In this document: piece after piece, positions 57,241 to 64,000 of the stretch
How the letters are laid out: every line of letters begins with the position of its first letter
Position numbering within the stretch: position 1 is the stretch's first letter
Source: an uncultured Pelagibacteraceae bacterium
GTDB taxonomy: Bacteria > Pseudomonadota > Alphaproteobacteria > Pelagibacterales > Pelagibacteraceae
Assembly (NCBI GenBank): GCA_902523185.1
Contig: CABYYJ010000005.1
Location: 1 to 64,000, forward strand
Length of the DNA stretch: 64,000 nt
Direction: 5' to 3'
Program-made: the position numbers and the translations under genes
The notes under the pieces: generated by a model
What the model was told of the DNA's origin: nothing
Databases searched by the model: none
What the model saw: the letters and a program-made list of their open reading frames with translations, nothing else

Positions 57241-57456
57241 TTGGTAAAACAAGAGACTTTAGAGTTTAAAGGCAAAGTAACAGAATTATTACCTAACGCT
57301 ATGTTTAGGGTGAAACTTGAAAACAATCACGAAATTCTAGCTCATACAGCTGGTAAACTTAGAAAGAATAGAATAAGAGTGCTAGCTGGTGATAATGTTA
57401 TGGTTGAAATGACACCTTATGATTTAACTAAAGGTAGAATTACTTTTAGATTTTAG
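57241..57456 (+). CDS. infA: Translation initiation factor IF-1 (TTG start)
   Basis: This 71-aa OB-fold protein has [42 protein letters not shown] and [17 protein letters not shown], an unmistakable IF-1. IF-1 binds the 30S A site. The start is TTG directly after the hisD TAG; no ATG gives a full N-terminus. The last base of its TAG stop (57456) is the first base of tRNA-Phe, so 5' processing of that tRNA would cut the infA message inside the stop codon. Confidence 0.96.
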   Translation: MVKQETLEFKGKVTELLPNAMFRVKLENNHEILAHTAGKLRKNRIRVLAGDNVMVEMTPYDLTKGRITFRF

Positions 57457-57530
57457 GCCTTGTAGCTCAGTAGTAGAGCAGTACCCTGAAAAGGTATGTG
57501 TCGTAAGTGCGATTCTTACCAAGGCCACCA
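57456..57530 (+). tRNA. tRNA-Phe (anticodon GAA), CCA encoded, atypical D- and T-loops
   Basis: The acceptor stem GGCCTTG (57456-57462) pairs perfectly with CAAGGCC (57520-57526), with discriminator A and CCA at 57528-57530. The anticodon stem GTACC/GGTAT encloses CTGAAAA, so the anticodon is GAA. The D-stem is GCTC/GAGC with a 7-base loop AGTAGTA lacking the GG pair. The T-stem GTAAG/CTTAC encloses TGCGATT, with G where U55 is expected. It overlaps the infA stop by one base. Confidence 0.9.
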
Positions 57531-57591
57531 CCAAAAATACTGCGATTTTTATATTCATCGTAATTTTAATTTAAATTTGCTAAAAACAAAT

Positions 57592-58990
57592 ATGTTAAAA
57601 GAAACTGGGCTTTTTTGGCTTAAAGATGATTTTAGAATACACAAAAACTTGGCATTAATAGAAGCTACAAAAAAACACGAGCATGTTGTAGTTTTTTATT
57701 TATACAAAACAAAAAAATTTGAAAATCAAGAAGCTCAAAAATGGTGGATAAGTAAATCATTAGAGAAATTTGAAAAAAAACTTGAAGAATTTAACATTAA
57801 AATTGAAATAATTAAGACTGACTCATATAAAAATTTTTTTGAAAAATTGTTTAATAGAGATAATTTTTCAATTTATTGGAATAAAACTTATGAGCCGCGA
57901 TATCTTAAATTTGATCAATACTTGATTAAGAAATTTGACGCTAAAAATACTAAATACAAGATATTCAAAGGGAACGTTTTAAACGAATTTAGTGAGGTGA
58001 AAAAAGGAGACGGTACCCCATTTAAAGTATTCACTCCCTTTTGGAGAAATGCAGAAAAGTTTTATCTTGAGAAAATACCTTCCAAAGAAAAAAAGATGAA
58101 TAAATGTAAAAAAAAAGGTTTCTTTTTTCAAAAAAACAATAAGTTTTAGTGATATTTTTCCTAAAACAAAATGGTATAAGAAATTTGATAAATACTGGTC
58201 ACCAAGCGAAGAAGATGCTCATAAAGAACTTAACATCTTTATAAAAAATAAAATTGAAAATTATTCTGATTCAAGAAATATACCTAGTGTACTTGGCACA
58301 TCAAGATTATCTCCATTTATAAAACATGGTCAAATACATGTAGAAACAATCTGGGAAAAGTGTATCAAATTTAAAAAAAAAGGCGTAAGTAAATTTTTAG
58401 CTGAAATAGGATGGAGAGAATTTAACCATTCATTGATAAATTTTTTTCCACATATGTTAGAAGGAAATTATTCAAAAAAATTTGATAAATTTCCTTGGCA
58501 GAAAAATTTAAAATTTTTAACTGCTTGGAAAAAAGGATTAACTGGCTATCCAATAGTTGATGCTGGAATGAGAGAATTATACTCTACTGGTTGGATGCAC
58601 AATAGAGTGAGAATGATCACAGGCTCATTTTTAGTAAAACATTTACTTATTAATTGGGTAGAAGGAGAAAAGTATTTTAAAAATTGTTTACTAGATTACA
58701 GTCAAGCTAATAACGTATCTGGTTGGCAATGGGTTGCAGGGTGTGGGGCTGATGCCGCTCCATACTTCAGAATATTTAATCCTATTTTGCAAGGTGAAAA
58801 ATTTGATAAAAATGGGGATTATGTCAAAAAATGGGTACCAGAACTAAAAAACGTTTCAAAAAAATTTATACATAAACCTTGGGAAATTAATGATGAAAAA
58901 ATATTAAAGTTAGGCAAAGATTATCCTTTTCCAATAGTAGTACATGAGCAAGCTAGGATAAAAGCATTAGAAGCTTTTAAAAATATATAA
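57592..58990 (+). pseudogene. Deoxyribodipyrimidine photolyase, interrupted by a frameshift
   Basis: From ATG 57592 the first frame encodes a photolyase N-terminal domain (GLFWLKDDFRIHKNLAL, WNKTYEPRYLKFD, GDGTPFKVFTPFWRN) and stops at 58149. The next frame continues without a break from about 58100 to 58990, with the FAD-binding domain (SVLGTSRLSPFIKHG, FLAEIGWREFNHSL, VDAGMRELYSTGWMHNRVRM, NNVSGWQWVAGCGADAAPYFRIFNP). The frames join at a run of nine A residues (58108-58116); eight would restore one 465-aa protein. It may be a true mutation, a phase-variable or slippery site, or an assembly error. Confidence 0.87.
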
Positions 58991-61552
58991 TTAAATATTT
59001 CCGTGACAATGCTTAAATTTTTTTCCTGAACCGCAAGGACACTTCTCGTTTCTACCAACTTTTTTATGATCACTCTTTTCTTTGTATATTGCTTTTTGAT
59101 CAGTTTCCTCTTTATTTTCATTAATGACAATGTTTAGATTAAGCATAAGCTTAATTAAGTCATTTTTAATCTTGGCTAGCAAACCTTCAAAAAGAACAAA
59201 CGCCTCTTTTTTAAACTCAGAGAGAGGATCTTTCTGGCCGTATTGTCTTAGACCAATTACTTGTCTTAACTGTTCTAAATATTGGAGATGCGATCTCCAA
59301 GAAAAATCTATAATCTGAAGAAAAATTTTTTTTTCTAAAATCTTATTTTGTTCCTCACCTAAAATATTAATTCTTGATTTTTTCTTTTTATTAAACAGAT
59401 CTCTTAAGTCTGTAAAAAAAATACTTTTTTCTTTTGATAACAATTTTAGAACTTGTTCATCATTTAATGAGTTGCCAGTTATATTTTTAATTTGAGTTAA
59501 ATATTTTTCATCATTAGATTTTTTATAATTGTTAGCAATAATCTCTAATTCTTGTATTATTTCGGTATAAAAATTATCAAGTATTTCGCTTATATTATCG
59601 TTTTTTAAAATTTTAAGTCTTTGTGCAAAAATAACCTGTCTTTGGTCATTTATTACGTCATCAAATTTAATCAAAGTTTTTCTTATATCAAAATTTCGAC
59701 TTTCTACTTTTTTTTGGGCTCTCTCCATAGCTTTGTTTATCCATGGATGATCTATAGACTCATTTTCTTTCAAACCTAACTTTTTAAGCATTCCATCAAT
59801 CGAATCTCCTCCAAATATTCTCATTAATTCATCCTGTAAACTAATAAAAAAGATTGTGGATCCGGGATCTCCTTGTCTTCCTGATCTTCCCCTTAATTGG
59901 TTGTCAATTCTCCTACTTTCATGTCGTTCAGTTCCAATAATGAAAAGTCCTCCTAAATTTTTAACATTGTTTTCATTTTCTATATGAGTGTTTTTGTTAA
60001 AAGAATCCTCTTTTTCTAAAAAATCCTTATTACCACCTAATTTTATATCTGTTCCTCTACCAGCCATATTGGTTGCAATTGTTACAGCTCCAGTTTTACC
60101 TGCTTCAGCAATTATTTTTGCCTCCATCTCGTGTTGTTTGGCGTTTAGAACATTATGTTTAATTTTTTTATCATTAAGGTGATTAGAAATTTTTTCTGAT
60201 TTTTCGATACTTGTTGTTCCAACCAAAACAGGCTGACCTTTTTTATTACATTCAATTATTTTTGAGGTAATAGCGTTGTATTTTTCTTTTTCTGTTCTAA
60301 AAATTTTATCATTAAAATCTTTCCTTTTCATTTCTCTATTTGTGGGTATAGAAACTACGTTTAATTTATATATGTCAAAAAATTCCTCCGACTCAGTCAT
60401 TGCAGTTCCAGTCATCCCAGCTAATTTTTTATAAAGTCTAAAGTAATTTTGATAAGTAATAGATGCTAAGGTTTGATTTTCATCTTGAATTTTTACATTT
60501 TCTTTTGCCTCTATCGCTTGATGCAATCCATCAGAAAATCGCCTTCCAACCAGAACCCTACCAGTAAATTCATCAATTATTTGCACCTTACCATCTTTAA
60601 CTATGTAATCTGTATCTTTTTTGAAAATTAAATTAGCTTTTAAAGCTTGGTTGGTATGATGAACAAGATCTAAATTAGCAGGATCATAAAAATTATTATT
60701 TTTTAAAATATTTTTTTGTACTGAAAGTTTTTCAATTTTATCTACGCCTGCATCTGTAAGAATAACATTTTTGTTTTTTTCATCTAATTCATAATCTTTC
60801 TTCTGTAAATAACTAATAAAATTATTTGAAATATTATAAAGAGTTGTCTTGTCTTCAAGTTTACCTGAGATAATTAAAGGAGTTCTAGATTCATCTATTA
60901 ATATACTATCAACTTCATCGACAATACAATATTCATGACTTCTTTGAACCATTTCCTCTAGTTCATATTTCATATTATCTCTCAAATAATCAAAACCAAG
61001 CTCATTGTTTGTTGCATAGGTAACATCGCATGCATAATTTTTTTTCCTATCAGAGTCCTCCAAATTATTAACAATGCAACCTGTTGATATACCAAGATAA
61101 CTGAAAACCTTGCCCATCCATTCCGAGTCTCTCTTAGCTAAATAGTCGTTAACTGTAACAACGTGCACACCTTTTCCTGTCAATGCATTTAAATATACTG
61201 GTAAAGTTGAAACTAAAGTTTTTCCTTCACCAGTTTTCATTTCTGCTATTTTCCCTTTATGTAATATTAATCCACCAGCTAATTGAACGTCGTAATGTCT
61301 TTCATTTAATACTCTTTTCGCAGCTTCCCTTACAAGCGCGAAACTTTCAGGGATAATTTTTTCAATATCAATAGAACCATTTTGAACATTTTTTTTAAAT
61401 AAAGAGGTTTTTTCCTTAAAATCGCTGTCTGTTAGTAATTTACACTCTTTTTCTTTATCATTTATCGCTGTAATTAAATTTTTGAGTTTATCTAATTCTT
61501 GTTGATTAGAGCTTTTAAATATTTTACTAAAAGTCCTTGTAAATAAATTCAT
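58991..61552 (-). CDS. secA: Preprotein translocase ATPase SecA
   Basis: From ATG 61552 the product is 853 aa; an upstream in-frame start at 61594 is unlikely because it intrudes on the argJ promoter gap. It has Walker A MKTGEGKTL, the DEAD-like VDEVDSILIDE, the preprotein cross-linking domain, the second nucleotide-binding fold (NMAGRGTDIKLGG, QLRGRSGRQGDPG) and a C-terminal SEC-C zinc motif CPCGSGKKFKHCHG. It drives Sec-dependent export. It ends on the base after the convergent photolyase stop. Confidence 0.97.
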   Translation of the reverse strand: MNLFTRTFSKIFKSSNQQELDKLKNLITAINDKEKECKLLTDSDFKEKTSLFKKNVQNGSIDIEKIIPESFALVREAAKRVLNERHYDVQLAGGLILHKGKIAEMKTGEGKTLVSTLPVYLNALTGKGVHVVTVNDYLAKRDSEWMGKVFSYLGISTGCIVNNLEDSDRKKNYACDVTYATNNELGFDYLRDNMKYELEEMVQRSHEYCIVDEVDSILIDESRTPLIISGKLEDKTTLYNISNNFISYLQKKDYELDEKNKNVILTDAGVDKIEKLSVQKNILKNNNFYDPANLDLVHHTNQALKANLIFKKDTDYIVKDGKVQIIDEFTGRVLVGRRFSDGLHQAIEAKENVKIQDENQTLASITYQNYFRLYKKLAGMTGTAMTESEEFFDIYKLNVVSIPTNREMKRKDFNDKIFRTEKEKYNAITSKIIECNKKGQPVLVGTTSIEKSEKISNHLNDKKIKHNVLNAKQHEMEAKIIAEAGKTGAVTIATNMAGRGTDIKLGGNKDFLEKEDSFNKNTHIENENNVKNLGGLFIIGTERHESRRIDNQLRGRSGRQGDPGSTIFFISLQDELMRIFGGDSIDGMLKKLGLKENESIDHPWINKAMERAQKKVESRNFDIRKTLIKFDDVINDQRQVIFAQRLKILKNDNISEILDNFYTEIIQELEIIANNYKKSNDEKYLTQIKNITGNSLNDEQVLKLLSKEKSIFFTDLRDLFNKKKKSRINILGEEQNKILEKKIFLQIIDFSWRSHLQYLEQLRQVIGLRQYGQKDPLSEFKKEAFVLFEGLLAKIKNDLIKLMLNLNIVINENKEETDQKAIYKEKSDHKKVGRNEKCPCGSGKKFKHCHGNI

Positions 61553-61596
61553 TATACATCTATATATGTATTTATAACTGAAATTAAATAGCAATT

Positions 61597-62901
61597 ATGA
61601 CGATAAACATCAAAAATTTCTTAAAAGATAAATCTAAATTATCTAAAATGGGAGAGTTTCAAAATCTAAAGCAAATAGATGGCTTAGAAATGGCATCAAT
61701 TTCTGCTGATTTATACGGTGATGGAAGAGATGATTTAGCACTATTTTATTTTAGCAAGGGAGCGAATTACGCTACATTGACGACCTCTAACAGTATCACA
61801 GCAGAATTTATACCTTGGAATAATAATTCACATAAAAAGATCATAAAAGGTTTGTTAGTGAATACTAAAAATGCGAACACTTTTACAGGAAAACAAGGAA
61901 AAGAAAGTTTAGACAATTTAGCAAAAAACTTATCAAGAATTCTTACTATTAAAGAATCAAAGTCTCAAAAAGGCACTACTGAGACAGTGAAGATAAAAGA
62001 CCTTATATTTGCATCTACTGGAGTAATCGGAGAGGAATTTCCAGTTGAAAAAATTAGAGAAAGACTTCAAAACTTAGTAGAGAAATTAAGACAAGAGCAA
62101 AATAAGATGTATTGGTTGAAAATTGCATCAGCAATTATGACAACTGATACAAAACCTAAGGTAGCCTACGAAGAGGTCATAATTGGCGATGAGCTGATTA
62201 GAATATGCGGAATTGCCAAAGGCTCAGGCATGATTGCACCTAATCTTGCTACAATGTTGTCTTTTATTTTTACGAATGCTGACATTAATTCAAATCTATT
62301 AAAAACTCTTTTAAAGAGAGCAGTTGCAAATTCTTTTAACGCGATAACTGTAGACAGTGACCAGTCGACAAATGATATGGTCTCTATCTTTTCAACGAGA
62401 TCCTTAAAGATAGGTCAGAATTTATCATTAAACGATAATGTTATTCAAAAATTTGAATTAGCGCTTAAAAAATTATGTTTGAATTTAGCTAAGCAAGTTG
62501 TTGTTGATGGAGAAGGAGCAAAAAAATTCCTAACAATTAATGTTATTAACGCTAAATCTTTGAGTAGTGCAAAAAATATTGCATTTTCAATCGCTAATTC
62601 ACCTTTGGTTAAAACGGCAGTGGCTGGCGAAGATCCAAATTGGGGTAGGATCATAATGGGTATCGGAAAGTCTGGTGAGGCAATTGATACAAAAAAATTG
62701 AAGGTTAAAATTGGAGAATATATTGTAGCTGAGAATGGTAAAATTTCTGACAGTTATGATGAAAAAAAAATTAAAGAATACATGTTATGGGATTCTGTTG
62801 AATTTGAAATTAATTTGAAGCTCGGTAACGATGCTTTTAAATGTTTTACATGTGATTTTACCCATGATTATATTGATATAAACGCAGACTACAGAAATTA
62901 A
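61597..62901 (+). CDS. argJ: Bifunctional ornithine acetyltransferase / N-acetylglutamate synthase
   Basis: This 434-aa protein has the ArgJ self-cleavage region GSGMIAPNLATMLSFI, in which the enzyme is cut before Thr to give alpha and beta chains. It also has NSFNAITVDSDQSTNDMV and AVAGEDPNWGRIIMGIGKSG. It recycles acetyl groups in arginine synthesis, complementing argB in this window. It is slightly longer than typical (about 405-415). It diverges from secA by 44 bases and is followed by DUF1178 after 2 bases. Confidence 0.95.
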   Translation: MTINIKNFLKDKSKLSKMGEFQNLKQIDGLEMASISADLYGDGRDDLALFYFSKGANYATLTTSNSITAEFIPWNNNSHKKIIKGLLVNTKNANTFTGKQGKESLDNLAKNLSRILTIKESKSQKGTTETVKIKDLIFASTGVIGEEFPVEKIRERLQNLVEKLRQEQNKMYWLKIASAIMTTDTKPKVAYEEVIIGDELIRICGIAKGSGMIAPNLATMLSFIFTNADINSNLLKTLLKRAVANSFNAITVDSDQSTNDMVSIFSTRSLKIGQNLSLNDNVIQKFELALKKLCLNLAKQVVVDGEGAKKFLTINVINAKSLSSAKNIAFSIANSPLVKTAVAGEDPNWGRIIMGIGKSGEAIDTKKLKVKIGEYIVAENGKISDSYDEKKIKEYMLWDSVEFEINLKLGNDAFKCFTCDFTHDYIDINADYRN

Positions 62902-62903
62902 AT

Positions 62904-63323
62904 ATGATTAAATACAATCTAAAATGCAAAAACAACCATGAATTTGAAAGTTGGTTTTCCGATTCAATCGAATTTGAAAGACTAAAAAATCAACAATTAC
63001 TTGAATGCATTTACTGTTCTTCAAAAAAAATAAGCAAGTCAATAATGTCTCCAAACGTATCCATTATTCAAAAAAATAAGAATTTAGAAAAATTAGAAAA
63101 ATCACTAAAAAATGAAAAACAGAAATTAATAAAAATTAGAAAGTACATTGAAAAAAATTTTGAGTATGTTGGTAAAAATTTTAGTAAAAAAGTAAGAGAA
63201 ATTTACTACGATAAAAATAGTAAAAAAACTATTTATGGATCCACGACTCCTGAAGAGAGAGATGAATTACGAGAGGAAGGCATTGATTTATTGAGTATAC
63301 CATGGGTAGACAAAGAAAACTAA
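62904..63323 (+). CDS. DUF1178 family protein
   Basis: This 139-aa protein starts MIKYNLKCKNNHEFESWFSDS and has CIYCSSKKISKSIMSPNVS and a C-terminal YGSTTPEERDELREEGI. The two Cys pairs around a zinc-ribbon-like fold and the terminal EEGIDLLSIPW are typical of DUF1178. The function is unknown. It is appended to argJ and its end overlaps ubiG by 4 bases. Confidence 0.9.
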   Translation: MIKYNLKCKNNHEFESWFSDSIEFERLKNQQLLECIYCSSKKISKSIMSPNVSIIQKNKNLEKLEKSLKNEKQKLIKIRKYIEKNFEYVGKNFSKKVREIYYDKNSKKTIYGSTTPEERDELREEGIDLLSIPWVDKEN

Positions 63324-64000
63324 ACTTTCGTATTACAGATGATATAATTTACAGATAAATTAGCAGATTGCTTCCATTTTCTATTCAATGGATTAAATTC
63401 TAAACCTTTAATATCTATAGTTTTAAATTTATTTTCTAATAAATATTTTTCAAGTTCCTCAGGTTTTAGAAATTTATTCCAATCGTGTGTTCCAATTGGT
63501 AGCCATCTTAATACATACTCTGCCCCGATGATTGCCTTTATATATGAAATTAAAGTTCGATTTATTGTCGCGGTGAACATTATACCTCTAGGTTTTAATA
63601 GCTTATAGCAAGAGTTAATGTAAAGGCTTACATCTTCGACATGTTCTACAATTTCTAAGTTTAAAATTACGTCAAATTTTTCAAATTCATCAAGTTGTTC
63701 AGGAGATTTGTTAAGGTATCTGATTTTAAGATTATTTTTCTTAGAATGAAGAGATGCAACTTTTATATTTTTTTCAGAAGCATCAATTCCAGTTACCTTA
63801 CCTCCTAAACGAGATAGAGGTTCACTCATTAAGCCCCCGCCACATCCAATGTCCAGTATATTTAAATTTTCTAAAAAACTTTCTTTATTGCCTAGTATCT
63901 CAAAATGATGTTTTATCTTTTGTGTAATGTACTCAATTCTTATAGGATTAAACATGTGTAATGGTTTAAATTTACCATTAACATCCCACCATTCTTCAGC
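63320..64000 (-). CDS. ubiG: Ubiquinone biosynthesis O-methyltransferase UbiG (partial)
   Basis: The frame runs through the right window edge, giving 226 residues that lack only the first part. AEEWWDVNGKFKPLH at the edge and FNPIRIEYI are the UbiG N-terminal features. LDIGCGGGLMSEPLSRLGG is SAM motif I, and EIVEHVEDV and RTLISYIKAIIGAEYVLRWL follow. It methylates two hydroxyl groups during ubiquinone synthesis. The protein continues beyond 64000, so the start is not visible. Confidence 0.95.
   Translation of the reverse strand, partial: AEEWWDVNGKFKPLHMFNPIRIEYITQKIKHHFEILGNKESFLENLNILDIGCGGGLMSEPLSRLGGKVTGIDASEKNIKVASLHSKKNNLKIRYLNKSPEQLDEFEKFDVILNLEIVEHVEDVSLYINSCYKLLKPRGIMFTATINRTLISYIKAIIGAEYVLRWLPIGTHDWNKFLKPEELEKYLLENKFKTIDIKGLEFNPLNRKWKQSANLSVNYIICNTKV

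Noticed and set aside
57496-57591. Upstream extension of the photolyase frame into tRNA-Phe
   Set aside because: It would place the start inside the tRNA; ATG 57592 gives the proper photolyase N-terminus.
61553-61594. Longer SecA start at 61594
   Set aside because: The added residues are not SecA-like, and MNLFTRTFSKIF at 61552 is a normal SecA N-terminus.
1-64000. CRISPR arrays, insertion sequences, prophage or integrase genes
   Set aside because: None seen: no regularly spaced repeats, no transposase or integrase motifs, and no tRNA-end direct repeats.

Overview
This is an AT-rich (by eye about 70% A+T), densely packed bacterial chromosome segment that looks like a SAR11 / Pelagibacterales (streamlined marine alphaproteobacterium) genome. 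The grounds are extreme coding density, gene junctions that overlap by 1-50 bases, Lys/Asn/Ile-rich proteins, a class I lysyl-tRNA synthetase, and alphaproteobacterial neighbourhoods such as rpmH-rnpA-yidD-yidC-argB-HAD-dapD-dapE, def-fmt-truA and rpmB/cobT-cobS-DnaJ/bolA/aroB-aroK. The assignment is inferred from gene content; no database search was run. No rRNA, CRISPR array, IS element or prophage is visible, and no stretch longer than about 300 bases lacks a gene.

Layout. 1-5739: surface-polysaccharide genes (partial O-antigen ligase-like protein, GT39-type membrane transferase, two CDP-paratose-epimerase-like SDR proteins, GT2, undecaprenyl-diphosphatase) around a tRNA-Arg(ACG). 5905-13451: glutamate synthase gltD-gltB with an atypical SDR gene, then an alpha/beta hydrolase. 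13488-23058: translation block (GT4, thrS, infC, rpmI, rplT, pheS, pheT, lepA). 23058-26884: a second polysaccharide patch (GT4, FkbM methyltransferase, GT39-like) ending at tRNA-Ser(GGA). 26990-30548: NlpC/P60 hydrolase, AmpG-like permease and TrkH potassium transporter. 30644-34148: lysK, pyrD, rpmB and a VUT-family transporter. 34145-39316: cobT-cobS-DnaJ module, bolA, aroB-aroK. 39390-43503: a 59-aa membrane protein, a large secreted protein, def, fmt, truA. 43509-50683: a continuous minus-strand operon from rpmH down to a GT2. 50734-57530: VTT membrane protein, YyaL-like thioredoxin-domain protein, three very small proteins, dcd, murA, DUF2948, hisD, infA and tRNA-Phe(GAA). 57592-64000: a frameshifted DNA photolyase, secA, argJ, DUF1178 and partial ubiG.

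How it works together. Most genes are core metabolism: nitrogen assimilation (GOGAT), Arg, Lys/diaminopimelate, His and aromatic amino-acid synthesis, translation, protein export and membrane insertion (secA, yidC, yidD) and cell-wall synthesis and turnover (murA, uppP, ampG, NlpC/P60). Glycan genes are inserted between these housekeeping blocks, two of the patches lying next to tRNAs.

Most notable observations: (1) the last base of the infA stop codon is the first base of tRNA-Phe, so RNase P processing would cut the IF-1 message inside its stop codon; (2) that tRNA-Phe lacks the usual D-loop GG and T-loop U55; (3) both initiation-factor genes (infC GTG, infA TTG) use non-ATG starts directly abutting the upstream stop; (4) a CobS-CobT-J-domain module has no visible cobalamin partners; (5) an NtrC-box-like dyad lies upstream of gltD; (6) several small unannotated-looking ORFs overlap neighbouring genes.
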